A program made the position numbers and the translations under genes. The notes under the pieces are model-generated. The model saw only the letters and a list, made by a program, of their open reading frames with translations. It was not told where the DNA came from and did not search any database. Positions 31,530 through 40,870 of a stretch of 64,000 bases of DNA are shown here, in pieces (the first letter of the stretch is position 1; each line of letters begins with the position of its first letter). Where the stretch lies: positions 50,530,001 to 50,594,000 of the forward strand of contig OZ231127.1 in NCBI GenBank assembly GCA_965153355.1, written 5' to 3'. Source of the DNA: Flaccisagitta enflata. Taxonomy: Eukaryota > Chaetognatha > Sagittoidea > Aphragmophora.

Positions 31530-32618
31530 ATGGCTGAAAAAAAATGCGAAATTCATTCTGCAAAAAGTCATCAATTTTTTCCTGGAAATTTTTGCTTGAT
31601 TTTTGGACAGTCTAATTCTGGTTATTTATTATTGGTCACGAAAAAAAATTAAAATTAAGTAAACTATAAAAGTAAGTAATATGGATGTGAAATAAGTTAA
31701 GTTTGTGTACTCTATGAGATGAAGAGATAGTGATGATTTTTTGGAAATATTTGGGCAAATTTTACTATAATTAATAGGCAAAAAAATGAGTAATTTTTTT
31801 GAAAAAGTTTTTGATTTATTTTGTTGAATTATAGGTTACCAAATATTGATTTATTTTAATTTTAAAGTGGTAATTTTGAGATTTTTGATTTTGTTTGTGT
31901 GGATGCAAATACAGTTTACTTATTATCAAAAATTGAGATTTTTTTTTGTGACCATGTAGTTTGAATAGGAAAAACGACTTGGATAAGTAATTTGATAATT
32001 GAACACGAATATCATTTTAAAAAAAAGATAAAGAAATTGGTTTATATATACAAAGAAACGTGTAAAAGTATTGAAAAGTTAAAGGCGCATTTGTCAAAGG
32101 AAAAAGAACTGGAAGCCGTGTTTACAAAAAAGTTTCCCGATGGAAATTTTCTAGAATTTTGCAAAGTGGAAGAAAATTCGACAATTATAGTAATAGATGA
32201 TTTTTATTGGGACGCGGCTAACGACGAAAACATTCGATCGGCGTTGATTTCTCTCAGCTCTATATGGAATCATCACAAATCAATAATAAGTTTTTTGTGC
32301 CTACATTCGTACGATATATTTTTAAAAGCGTCTAAACTGAACGTTATTCTCATGAACTCGTCTCATTTGATTTTTTTCAAAAGCAGCCATGATGCTCGCG
32401 CAGCAAAAAGGGTGATGTCCCAATATATTCTTAATTTGAAAAAGGGACAGACTCTTTTTGAACTTTATAAGCGCCAAGTACTCGAAAAAAATTTTCAATA
32501 CATCATTGTGTGTATCTCACCTCAATCTACGAAGCCTTCGGTGTGGTCGCAGGTCTTAATTGCAGAAGAGTGTCCAATGTTATGCTTTACTGAATCCTCG
32601 GACAGCGAAGGGGAGTGA
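31530..32618 (+). CDS. FtsK/HerA-type genome-packaging ATPase, 2 exons
   Basis: Packaging ATPases of this family drive viral DNA into capsids. Exon 1 is 31,530-31,620 and ends after a block GQSNS plus one G base. Exon 2 (31,969-32,618) starts after TTGAATAG and supplies the rest of the P-loop (KTTW), so the intron falls inside the Walker A glycine codon. Both sites are GT-AG and the lengths sum to 741 nt (246 aa). Walker B is IIVIDDF (from about 32,184). SIWNHHKSIISFLCLHSYD follows, matching the xHHxxxSxIxLxQ block downstream of Walker B in Polinton and adenovirus IVa2-type ATPases. Left-most gene of the block; overlaps nothing but ends 11 bp before the next ATG. Recognition of the family is from motif order; the short length is usual for Polintons. 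Confidence 0.75.
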
Positions 32619-32629
32619 CTGAGACACGA

Positions 32630-32956
32630 ATGGCCTGTAAATCAGAAAAATTGAAGAAACTTGTTACTGTATGTGTAGAGGATCGCCTATTTGACAAAAA
32701 ATTGAAAAACAGTGTGTTTGAATGCGTTGTGGAAATAGTGAAAAATGCATCTAAAAAAAGATTTTCCAAATGCTTCAGTAAAAAAACAAAAAAAATGATT
32801 AAAAAAAACTCAAAATTTTTGTCATATTTGAAAAATCGCAAAAAATCGTTGAAAAAAAGAAAAAAACGTTTTTTGAAGTCCGACAAGAACCAGCAGGATT
32901 TGTTTGAGTCCTATATAATTGCGGATTTCATGAAAAACTGCCTCCAACATGAATGA
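32630..32956 (+). CDS. small lysine-rich Polinton-associated protein
   Basis: 108 aa, start at the first ATG, 11 bp after the ATPase stop. The C-terminal half has KKTKKMIKKNSKFLSYLKN then KKSLKKRKKRF. This resembles a small Polinton/adintovirus protein with a ...LKKYKxxLxxLxxKKxSLKKKRxLL... pattern, from memory. That protein is of unknown role, probably a virion or DNA-binding component. The stop codon overlaps the next gene's start by 8 bp. The end GGFL block usual in that group is replaced here. Moderate confidence. Confidence 0.5.
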   Translation: MACKSEKLKKLVTVCVEDRLFDKKLKNSVFECVVEIVKNASKKRFSKCFSKKTKKMIKKNSKFLSYLKNRKKSLKKRKKRFLKSDKNQQDLFESYIIADFMKNCLQHE

Positions 32957-34004
32957 TAAACACACTCCGTATTTAAAAACCCCGCACGTATTAAGGATAA
33001 TAAACAGTGAATCTGCGTCGTGTGAAGAAAAACTTGCGAATATCAAAAATTTGATTGACGGAAATAAGTTGAAAATAGCAACGTCTGGACAGGAACTGCC
33101 AAGTGGTACCCCTGCCACTGAAGAAACAGTGTCTGTCCCCGCATCAAGTCCGGCCCAGTCAGCCATTGAAAAAATTGTTGATGAAATACGAGGGGCTAAA
33201 GAAAAACAATATGCCCTAAGTTTTCTGAACGAAATTGATAGAAGTAATTACATTAGTTTCAACCCGGAAACGCTTGAAATTATAGTGGATGGAGAGACGA
33301 TTAAGTTTTCTAATGTAAAAAATTTGGTACAATATTGCATAAATGCAGCGCCGAGCAATTTGCCAATAGCACTCGCAATTTTTATAGAGTGCATGATAAA
33401 AATACAGTTACCGAGTGAACTTTTGAGACACGGTGACGCACAGGGACTTCGTGAATCGTTGATAAAGATACAAGAGTTAAAAGAGAAAAGTTCGACCAAC
33501 GTTGAAACTACAACATCGCCAACTGATGCGACTGCAGAAGGCCCAGTGGTGACGAACGACGAGAATAACGACGAGACCGACGAGTTGGGTGGGCGTGGTA
33601 AAAAAAGGACACGCGAAGAAGAAGAAGGGGGCGAGGACGCTACGTTGAACCCTCCGAAAAAATCATATGGTTTATCAGGCCCATCTTTGGATAAATTGAG
33701 AACCAATCCAAAATTAAAAGACGCGATAGCTGAAAAACGGCATGATGCGATGATAGAGGCCAACCCCGCGAGCAGATCTAAAAAGAGAAAGGCGACATTG
33801 GCTTTTCCAAAATCGCCAGAAGAGGAAAGATGGGGTGATGCAATGAAAGAGGCCAACCCCACGAGCAGATCAAGAAAGAGAAAGGCGACATTGGCATTTG
33901 AAAAATCTCCAGAGGAGGATGATGACGAATGGTATGACGTGAAGAAGTCGGCTAACCCCACAGTGCGATCAAAGAAGAAAAGAGTGACTTTTGATGTGCA
34001 GTAA
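32949..34004 (+). CDS. basic repeat protein, probable minor virion component
   Basis: 351 aa; ATG overlaps the preceding stop. N-terminal half is folded-looking with ISFNPETLEIIVDGETIKFS followed by a helical region. The centre is acidic and Thr-rich. The C-terminal third (about residues 260-350) has three degenerate copies, about 30 aa each, of A..EANP.SRSKKRKATLAF.KSPEE with basic, nuclear-localisation-like RSKKRK cores. The first-half block resembles a conserved Polinton protein of unknown function often found between ATPase and integrase; this is from memory. No catalytic motif visible. The intact frame argues it is not heavily decayed. Confidence 0.5.
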   Translation: MNDKHTPYLKTPHVLRIINSESASCEEKLANIKNLIDGNKLKIATSGQELPSGTPATEETVSVPASSPAQSAIEKIVDEIRGAKEKQYALSFLNEIDRSNYISFNPETLEIIVDGETIKFSNVKNLVQYCINAAPSNLPIALAIFIECMIKIQLPSELLRHGDAQGLRESLIKIQELKEKSSTNVETTTSPTDATAEGPVVTNDENNDETDELGGRGKKRTREEEEGGEDATLNPPKKSYGLSGPSLDKLRTNPKLKDAIAEKRHDAMIEANPASRSKKRKATLAFPKSPEEERWGDAMKEANPTSRSRKRKATLAFEKSPEEDDDEWYDVKKSANPTVRSKKKRVTFDVQ

Positions 34005-34043
34005 AGTTGCAACATATAAGACAGATTGGATAAGTGGAAGAAA

Positions 34044-35225
34044 ATGCGAATAGAATCAAGGGAAATACTCGAGAGGGCCATACTTGGAAAAGGATCTCCT
34101 TTATTTTTGTCAAAAAATGTCACAGAGATTGGAAAATATCTGAATAAGAAAGGATTTAATGTGGAAGATGGTGAAATAAAACAATACTTGGCAGAACAGA
34201 GATCAAACAGGGTGATTATAAAAAACAACAGCGAAAAAAAAATAAGTGAGGTTTCTCGGCCGATGATTTTACCCCCCAATTTTTTTGAATGGATCAATAT
34301 TGATCTGTGCTATTTGAGTCGAAGTCGTGGGTATGGGAGATCAAGCCCAAGATACATAATGGTTATTACATGCGGATTGTCATTGTATACATACTATGCC
34401 CCTTGTACCAGTACAAAAAGTCAAAATGTCATACAATCTTTTCAAAGTGTCTTTGACAGAAGTCGTTGGTTACCAGAAAAAGCAAAGAAGTGTTTCGGCG
34501 ATAAAGGTGTGGAATGGGAAAATCGCGCGGTAAAGGCCTACTTGAGGTCGAATGGAATCAGATTTTATGCCATTGCACCGAGAAGGGGAGCTGAAGGGGA
34601 GAGGAAGAGTCGCGGAAACCCTTTCGCGGAAATTGCGATCAGGGGTCTGAGACAATATTTGGAAAGATGGACTTTAGATGTTGGAAATGATGTGACATTT
34701 AAGGAAAAATTGTTAAAAATCGAGGAGGCCGTTAATTTGAAACCAAGGTCAAGTTTGGGAGGAATTTCAAGTACAGACGCTTTGACGTACAACCCAGTTG
34801 AAATTCGGAATATTAAAGCAAGTAACAGATTTCAAAAGCGAAAATCTTTAAAAAAAAATCTTGTAAAACCGGCCAAGTTACCACTATTTTCCATTGTGAA
34901 AGTAAGAAGTTTTCAAAAGAAGGAGTTGTTTAGGAAAGAAGCCTACGGGACATTGTCAAAAAACTACTATTGTGTTATAGACGTTGTTAATCATGACACA
35001 GTTGATTATCATGAACTTGGCAGTGTTTTCGATTTAAAAGCGGTTAGTAATTCGAAGTTTTCACATGCAGAGTTGCAATTTTACTCTGGTTTATCTGTTC
35101 CTAAAGCCAGATATTTGAATGTTTTGCATAATTCTGAAATTGTAAAGCGTGATGATATGTATGTATATTTGAAGCCTGAAAACTGTAATGAGACTTTTTA
35201 TGCATCTAAAGATATTTTAAATTGA
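34044..35225 (+). CDS. retrovirus-type (DDE) integrase of the Polinton class
   Basis: 393 aa from the first ATG (34,044), 20 nt after an acceptor-like AAGACAG. Integrases insert the element DNA into the genome. The rve core is recognisable: INIDLCYL with Asp87, then YIMVITCGLSLYTYYAPCTS, then FGDKGVEWEN with Asp153, then NPFAEIAIRGL with Glu196. All three catalytic acidic residues are present. Asp-to-Glu spacing is 42 residues, longer than the usual 35, because of an insertion (RRGAEGERKSRGN). The C-terminal region (about 280-360) has the small-barrel pattern seen after Polinton integrase cores. No chromodomain seen. N-terminal zinc-binding HHCC is not evident. The reading frame is intact. 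Confidence 0.8.
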   Translation: MRIESREILERAILGKGSPLFLSKNVTEIGKYLNKKGFNVEDGEIKQYLAEQRSNRVIIKNNSEKKISEVSRPMILPPNFFEWINIDLCYLSRSRGYGRSSPRYIMVITCGLSLYTYYAPCTSTKSQNVIQSFQSVFDRSRWLPEKAKKCFGDKGVEWENRAVKAYLRSNGIRFYAIAPRRGAEGERKSRGNPFAEIAIRGLRQYLERWTLDVGNDVTFKEKLLKIEEAVNLKPRSSLGGISSTDALTYNPVEIRNIKASNRFQKRKSLKKNLVKPAKLPLFSIVKVRSFQKKELFRKEAYGTLSKNYYCVIDVVNHDTVDYHELGSVFDLKAVSNSKFSHAELQFYSGLSVPKARYLNVLHNSEIVKRDDMYVYLKPENCNETFYASKDILN

Positions 35226-35304
35226 TGTAAATTTTGATTTGTCATTGATTTTATATGTTAGTCGATTGAAATATTAATTGGAATCCCTACGATTGATTAA
35301 GACA

Positions 35305-35814
35305 ATGTCAATGGACAGCGTACCTCTACCGAATGCGACTTGGCCCATTTTGGGTGCATCAAACGAGACTGTTGTTGTGGGTGAAAACGGAACACGCAGT
35401 GAAGTCGGCGAATTTACGACGAGAGTTGGGTTGATGACGAATAGTACGGACGTCGGCGGAGACAGCAATTTGGTCGACAAAGACAGTGGAGTTTGGTGGG
35501 AGGGGACGAGTGAAGGAGGAGATTTTCCTGTGGTGAAATTTGGCCCAGATTTGGGCTTCCTTGAGCCGCTTGCGGTATACATCAACTTGTTGATGGTGTT
35601 GGCCGCGACTGTGTTGGTGATTGCTGTGGCGTGTAGGTGCGTGGCAGCGAAGGTACGTTTGTCTATGAGTGGACGACGCGGTCCGGAAATCTCATTCCAT
35701 TTGGGGGCGACGGGCGACGTGATCGAGCGTGTTGTTTCAGTTGAAGAGCGTCGACGCGATGGCGATGGTTTTGGCCGAAACGATTCGGGAGATTCACGTC
35801 GATACGAGGTTTAG
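35305..35814 (+). CDS. small single-pass membrane glycoprotein
   Basis: 169 aa from ATG 35,305. The N-terminal about 90 residues carry at least four N-glycosylation sequons (NATW, NETV, NGTR, NSTD). One hydrophobic helix follows (about residues 92-118: YINLLMVLAATVLVIAVACR) and a basic, Ser/Arg-rich tail. No signal peptide, so an N-out type III topology is inferred. No family recognised. Its last 56 bp overlap the next gene in another frame. A membrane protein beside the integrase is unusual for Polintons; envelope or cell-surface roles would be guesses. Confidence 0.5.
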   Translation: MSMDSVPLPNATWPILGASNETVVVGENGTRSEVGEFTTRVGLMTNSTDVGGDSNLVDKDSGVWWEGTSEGGDFPVVKFGPDLGFLEPLAVYINLLMVLAATVLVIAVACRCVAAKVRLSMSGRRGPEISFHLGATGDVIERVVSVEERRRDGDGFGRNDSGDSRRYEV

Positions 35815-36619
35815 TGGATGCTACCTGAAAGGAACAAGTAGTTTCCACATGAATTTGCCTGGAATAAACATTCCCTCTGATAAAGAACTCTATGTGACTG
35901 TCAGTGATTTCAGATTACCGATTATTGAAAAAAGCCTTACTTTTTGGATGTATTATGGATTTGATTTTGTTAAAATTGATAATAATTCTGTAAGAGAGTA
36001 TACATTTGTGTTTAGCAGTTTGGCACAGTTTGCCGCACAACTAAGGTGTGCCGTTATGAATGATTTTATATATAAAAAAAAATGTTTGGTAAATGAAGGT
36101 GATAGGAATACGGAGGAATTTCGTGAGATGTCGGGTGAATTTCATGTCAAGTACGAAAATGGCATGTTTGAGTTACAACTGGATGAAAATTGTGTAATAT
36201 TTGCGTCTACAAATTTGTTTCAGTTTATGGCATTTTATTCGGAAGTAGATTCTGCCATGAATGGAAAGGAAGATAATGTATTGGCAGCCAGTGGAAATGT
36301 TGGTGTTATGAAGGTGTGTAAGCGGTTGATACACGGTGCCCCAAAAAAGTTTTTTAGTGATGTTGATGGGATGTGTCATTTAGCCATTGAAAATGCTGTT
36401 AGTCCCGTTACATGCTTTGATGGTGGTAGATACAGTGTGGTTTGTAGTTACGATTTGAAAGCAGAGAAACTCGTATCAAATTATAGAAAATTTGACGGGG
36501 TGGGTATGAGAAATATTAGCTTTTGTTTATTGAATAATGATTTTAAGCCATTTGATTTTGGCTGCTGTTTGAAAACGCAATCATTGAGATTTGTATTGAA
36601 TGTTGTAAAAAAACTTTAA
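35759..36619 (+). CDS. penton-like minor capsid candidate
   Basis: 286 aa, ATG 19 nt after GTTTCAG. Beta-rich throughout: FHMNLPGINIPSDKELYVTV near the start and, at the end, MRNISFCLLNNDFKPFDFG. The latter matches the IS..L.....G..I.FG..V.L.F strand pattern ending Polinton minor-capsid (penton) single-jelly-roll proteins. Position between integrase and capsid genes fits. No strict signature exists, so this is an inference from composition, end pattern and context. The frame is intact and the start overlaps the upstream membrane protein gene. Confidence 0.4.
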   Translation: MAMVLAETIREIHVDTRFSGCYLKGTSSFHMNLPGINIPSDKELYVTVSDFRLPIIEKSLTFWMYYGFDFVKIDNNSVREYTFVFSSLAQFAAQLRCAVMNDFIYKKKCLVNEGDRNTEEFREMSGEFHVKYENGMFELQLDENCVIFASTNLFQFMAFYSEVDSAMNGKEDNVLAASGNVGVMKVCKRLIHGAPKKFFSDVDGMCHLAIENAVSPVTCFDGGRYSVVCSYDLKAEKLVSNYRKFDGVGMRNISFCLLNNDFKPFDFGCCLKTQSLRFVLNVVKKL

Positions 36620-36625
36620 TTACAG

Positions 36626-37105
36626 ATGGCCATAAGTACCACTGCCTTGGCTGCGATTGCTGCTAAGATGAGGGGAAATTGCAACAGTGGAATTACGTCT
36701 ACTACGAATGAAACTGCTAGTGCTTTAGAGACATATCGGGAGGATGTGAAAACTGCGGAAAAAAATCAAAAGAAAGAAATGAAGAGGAAGAAAAATACTG
36801 TTGCGGCGAAAAAGGCTGAAGTGAAAAAGACAAAAAAAAAGGAAACTACTGAAAAAAAAAAGAATGAAAAGAAAGAAAGGAAGTGTAGTGAAAAAAATGG
36901 GAGTAAGAAGAAGAAAAAACCGTCAAAGGAGAAAAACGAACTCGGAAGGAAGAGCCATCGGATGAATCTAGTGACAGTGACAGCGGATCATCATCAGAAT
37001 CGTCATCGTCTAGTTCGAGTAGTGACAGTGGGACGGATGAATCGAGTGAATCGGATTAATGTGTACTATTGTGTAATATGGTTATTGTATATGCCTATTG
37101 TATAG
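36626..37105 (+). CDS. lysine-rich protein with a probable frameshift into a Ser/Asp tail
   Basis: ATG immediately follows an acceptor-like TTACAG. Residues about 35-105 are very Lys/Glu-rich (coiled-coil or DNA-binding like). Around 36,915-36,945 the composition stops in this frame while the -1 frame becomes a clean acidic serine tail (EEPSDESSDSDSGSSSES...) ending at a TAA near 37,059. The switch lies in A-rich sequence (six A's at about 36,912 and five at 36,932). An indel in the genome, an assembly error or ribosomal frameshifting could explain it. Family not recognised. Confidence 0.45.
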   Translation: MAISTTALAAIAAKMRGNCNSGITSTTNETASALETYREDVKTAEKNQKKEMKRKKNTVAAKKAEVKKTKKKETTEKKKNEKKERKCSEKNGSKKKKKPSKEKNELGRKSHRMNLVTVTADHHQNRHRLVRVVTVGRMNRVNRINVYYCVIWLLYMPIV

Positions 37106-37168
37106 ATGATTGTTGTTTGTTAAATATGCAAATTTTTTTACAGATTGACATACAGTGCGAGAAAAAAA

Positions 37169-38506
37169 ATGCCTGGAAGAAAATTCATTCACGTTCATGT
37201 TAATGAATGTAGATCCGACAAGTGGTTCTGCAAATCGTTGGAATGGTTGTCACGCGGGTTGTGGCCCAGATTGGGACAAATCGACGCGGGCCTTAGGCGG
37301 GCGAAAAAATTCGTAAACAAATGTTCAAACGATAAAATTCAAAGTTTGAATCTCGTTTGCGTGCCACTGAAAAAGAAGTCAGGGCTACCTCCAAGAATCG
37401 GCGTGTCGACTACCGGTCAGATAGAGTGGAAGTACCCAGTAAACACCGAATCGGACGACCACGAGAACCAGTTGGCGCCCAGTTGTAACGTGGAATTGAC
37501 GAGTGTCAGCGACGGCTTCGAGGCGGTGATGGACGCCCCCTCCACGATGCAGGCGTACGTGAAGGGAGCGATGGAGGTGGGTAAGAAGTTGCACGACGAG
37601 ATTGCGGGGGTGGTGAAGAGGAAGCGGGAGATTGACATGGAATGGAGGATGAAGATGGCGAAGTTGACGGTGAGGGAAGATGTTTATGGCGAATCCCGGC
37701 ATATGGATTGGCACAGAGCGAGAATCAACGAGGAATACCACGATAAGGTGGAGGAGTGGAAGGAGGCGAAGAGAATTTGCCAGAGACATTACGAATGTTG
37801 GAGGGTGCAAGGGCAGATGGGCACAAACAGTGGTATGGGCATTGCTTGTAGTTGCTCAAGGGACACCGTCGACGGAGAAAGCGACAGTTCAAGCGACGAA
37901 GACGAGGATGACGACGACGCCGATGGCGACGATAATGACGGTGGTGACAGTGGCGGCGGTGATAACGATAACGACGGTGGTGAAAGTGGTGGCGGTGGCA
38001 ACGATGGTGGAGATAATAGCGGAGGTGAGAACGATGGTGGTGACAACGGTGGTGGTGACAACGATGGTGGCGACAACGGCGGCGACAACAACGACGATGG
38101 TGACAACGGTCGTGGTGACGGTGACAACGTTGTTGGTGATGGTGCCGAGGGCGGAGATGGGGGCGACAGTGGTGATGTTGGCGTTGTCAGCGTAAAGGTG
38201 GAGGTTCCGGGTGATGGTGTGGGAGAATGCTGCACAGGAGAAACAGGAGAACTTTGGCGGAAACGTTTGCATCGTATCTGGAAGTATCACGAGGAACGCG
38301 CGATTAGACCGGGCCCTAACTGTAAATGCAGCGACTGCGACATGATTGATTGGGTGGCGGAAGAGCGTGATGAGGAAAGTGGAAATGCTGGCGACAACGA
38401 CGGACAAGACGGTGAAGATGGGGGTGGCGGTGAAAGACGACGACGACGACGACGACGACGTCCAAATTTTCGACGGTGGCGAAGAGTGCGAATGTGGATG
38501 CTGTGA
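37169..38506 (+). CDS. acidic Asp/Gly-rich protein, frame broken at a GAC repeat
   Basis: 445 aa from the first ATG after TTTACAG. The N-terminal about 220 residues look folded (WFCKSLEWLSRGLWPRLG; then helices rich in Arg/Glu). About 120 residues of GDNDGGD repeats follow, then CKCSDCDMIDW. At a (GAC)n tract (38,436-38,460) this frame turns to poly-Arg and ends. Another frame continues with poly-Asp, then VQIFDGGEECECGCC and acidic sequence to a stop at 38,664-38,666. The second is the more plausible original C-terminus. Function unknown; the acidic tract and Cys pairs are all that can be described. Confidence 0.45.
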   Translation: MPGRKFIHVHVNECRSDKWFCKSLEWLSRGLWPRLGQIDAGLRRAKKFVNKCSNDKIQSLNLVCVPLKKKSGLPPRIGVSTTGQIEWKYPVNTESDDHENQLAPSCNVELTSVSDGFEAVMDAPSTMQAYVKGAMEVGKKLHDEIAGVVKRKREIDMEWRMKMAKLTVREDVYGESRHMDWHRARINEEYHDKVEEWKEAKRICQRHYECWRVQGQMGTNSGMGIACSCSRDTVDGESDSSSDEDEDDDDADGDDNDGGDSGGGDNDNDGGESGGGGNDGGDNSGGENDGGDNGGGDNDGGDNGGDNNDDGDNGRGDGDNVVGDGAEGGDGGDSGDVGVVSVKVEVPGDGVGECCTGETGELWRKRLHRIWKYHEERAIRPGPNCKCSDCDMIDWVAEERDEESGNAGDNDGQDGEDGGGGERRRRRRRRRPNFRRWRRVRMWML

Positions 38507-38813
38507 CGAACGGGACGCCGAGGACGACGATGGAGACAACGAGGGAGACGGCGGGGACAACGGGGGTGCAGAACCAGAGTTACTGAACTTTTGGGTTCAT
38601 TTTTTTAAAGAATTGCAGGACAGGCTTAGCGAGGGCCGTTCTGATGCCGTTGATGGTGACAATTGACATTATTTGGTTGTGATGGAAGAGATCGTAGTAT
38701 TGTTTTTTGTTAATTTGAGATGATGTATTGATTGATAAATCTTTTCTTGTGATTTTCATGATGAATTCCCAATGAATTTTTTTTGCAGATATTAACCGAT
38801 TAAAAATACAAGT

Positions 38814-39704
38814 ATGGAGGTTTCCAAATTCGACTCTCAGTGGGAACGTGACAATTGTGAATGTGTAACTTGCAGATGCGAGCGATACCATTGTTGTCAT
38901 GAAGAGAAACGGGACATGGACAAAGAATTGGACTTGAAAAAAGCAGAGTCAATGGAAAGTGGTGATGGTGGCGTTATGTGGAGTGAGCAGGAGAAGAGGG
39001 AGAGGGAGCAGTGGGAGAGGGAGCAAGAGGAGCTACGTTAATGGGTGGTGAGTGAAGCAGAGAAGTGGGATGAAAGTCAGCATGGTGATGTGAATGAGTA
39101 TACCGGGATGATGGAAAGTGTGAGAAAGGTGAGGTGCGACCAGGATGATGTCAACGGGGTAGCGCTGAGAGACGTGAACATGAGTTTGGATACCGAATTG
39201 GAGATGTGGCTTGAAACTCTCGAGGTTGATGAAAAGCCCGACTTACCCAATGATGGCATCTGCATCGACGAAGAGAAGTCGACAAAGGAAGAATCTGTCG
39301 ACGCAGCAATGGTTGCAGCGGCAACTTTCGACGGCAGCGTTGGCACATTCGTGGAAGAATCGAAGGACGCGTTGATGGATGAGGCGGCAGCAATCGGCTG
39401 CACTGATGGAACGTGCGAAGACATCTCAATGGGTGCGTCGTTTGCTGGATTGGCGCCGATCGACGCCGATAAAGACGCGACGGACACTTTGGTATTGGGT
39501 TTCGTGACCCCGCCAAAATCGACGTTGACGAAGTTGGAAGTTCTCCAGATTTATGCCAGCGATCATTGCCGTTGCTCGCGTGTTGGAGAAGCCATCTGCC
39601 AACGCTGTGAATTATGTGCCAGTTTTTCTCGTGGATTGGAAAGAGAGGAAAGAAAAAGGAAGTGGCAAGCGGATGAAGAAGTTCGAAAGACTTTGTTTAA
39701 GTGA
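38814..39704 (+). pseudogene. Cys-pair acidic protein with an in-frame stop
   Basis: ATG 26 nt after TTTTGCAG. The frame runs 75 codons, hits TAA at 39,039-39,041, and continues open in the same frame to 39,704. Cysteine pairs near both ends (CECVTCRCERYHC; HCRCSRVGEAICQRCELC) suggest a metal-binding or disulfide protein and argue that the two halves belong together. The middle is acidic and Ala/Ser-rich. Either a nonsense mutation, stop readthrough or an unrecognised splice explains the break. No family recognised. Confidence 0.5.
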
Positions 39705-39969
39705 ATGCGACCAAAGAAATGGTGATGGGCTCGAGTTAGCGTTGCTATTACGTTGATATATGATGGAATTATTTTTTTGTTGTGTAATTGTGATTATCAA
39801 ATTATTATGATTGGATAGAAAATTTAATGATCGAAATATTGATTGTTATTGTAATTTTGAGTAAAATTTATTTCAGAATTATTTTGATTGGAGAGAAGCC
39901 CGTGGGATTGAAGGAACAATACTCGGTATTTGAACTTTAAATAAATACAAGTTGACAATCGACGAAGAA

Positions 39970-40752
39970 ATGGCCAAATTGAAGAATTCAGTTGATGGAC
40001 ATACCGTTAAGAAGTTAGTGGAGGAGATGGAAACCGATGCGGTAGGCGGAATTGGAAAGAACGGCGACGACTCGTTTGGGTTTGTAACTTCGACGCCGAT
40101 CGACATGGACGCCTCCAAAGGACGCAAAGGAGGCGAAGAAATGGAGTTTTTCGTCGATGGAACACATCGTAACAGCGTCGACGAGGCGTTGGGTGCAGCG
40201 GATGTGAAAGTAGGATTATTACGCGAAGATGGCGTGGATGAAGACATCAAAGACGGGCACGCGGAGTTCGACATCGATGGACCACATAGCGATGGCGATG
40301 AAGAGGCGTTGGGTGCGGCGGATGCGAAGGAAGAATTGCCGAGCGTGGAGGGATTGGATGCGGAAATCCCAAACGTCATCGGCGTGCCAATGCAGAGGAG
40401 GATCGGGTGGATGGAAGTTCAACTGGAGAAAGTGAAGGTCGACATCGGTCAAATCAAATCGAGAATGATTGATTTGATTCATACGCAAAATGGGATGCTG
40501 GAGCACCGAGTTGTTAATGAAGAGAGAAATGTTGTGAGCACGGTGGAATTTGAGAAGATGGTCGACGAGGCGGTGAAGTCGGCAGCCAAGTACGGGGCCT
40601 CCAGAAAGTACATCACGCGATTTTTGGTGGCCGAAAAATCTCAACAAGATTCCAGATATTTTCAGAAGAAACTGGGCATGATTCTGAAAAAAAAATTGAT
40701 GAAAAACGAATATGTATTGGTTGATTCTCTGTACAGTATTAACAAAAATTAA
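39970..40752 (+). CDS. acidic coiled-coil protein
   Basis: 260 aa from the first ATG, 94 nt after ATTTCAG. Contains two diverged repeats of DEALGAADVK/EEALGAADAK with DIDGPHSDG-like spacers. A long heptad-like segment follows (about residues 145-200: MEVQLEKVKVDIGQIKSRM) and then a basic C-terminus. The pattern (coiled coil near the capsid gene) would fit a structural or fibre-like component, but no family is recognised and this is only a suggestion. Intact frame. Confidence 0.45.
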   Translation: MAKLKNSVDGHTVKKLVEEMETDAVGGIGKNGDDSFGFVTSTPIDMDASKGRKGGEEMEFFVDGTHRNSVDEALGAADVKVGLLREDGVDEDIKDGHAEFDIDGPHSDGDEEALGAADAKEELPSVEGLDAEIPNVIGVPMQRRIGWMEVQLEKVKVDIGQIKSRMIDLIHTQNGMLEHRVVNEERNVVSTVEFEKMVDEAVKSAAKYGASRKYITRFLVAEKSQQDSRYFQKKLGMILKKKLMKNEYVLVDSLYSINKN

Positions 40753-40870
40753 ATGTTTGTTTACGTGAAAGTTGGTAGTCGTGATTGATGAATTGAAATT
40801 GAAATTTCACGTTGCAGTGAAAAAAAAACTAAATACCGACTGCTTATAAAGAAATAATACTGATATTAAA

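Noticed and set aside
30735-31574. Long Glu/Lys/Arg-rich (plus) and Ser/Leu/Phe-rich (minus) open frames
   Set aside because: A purine-only tract has no stop codons in most frames. Only the last part of one frame (from 31,530) is real ATPase exon.
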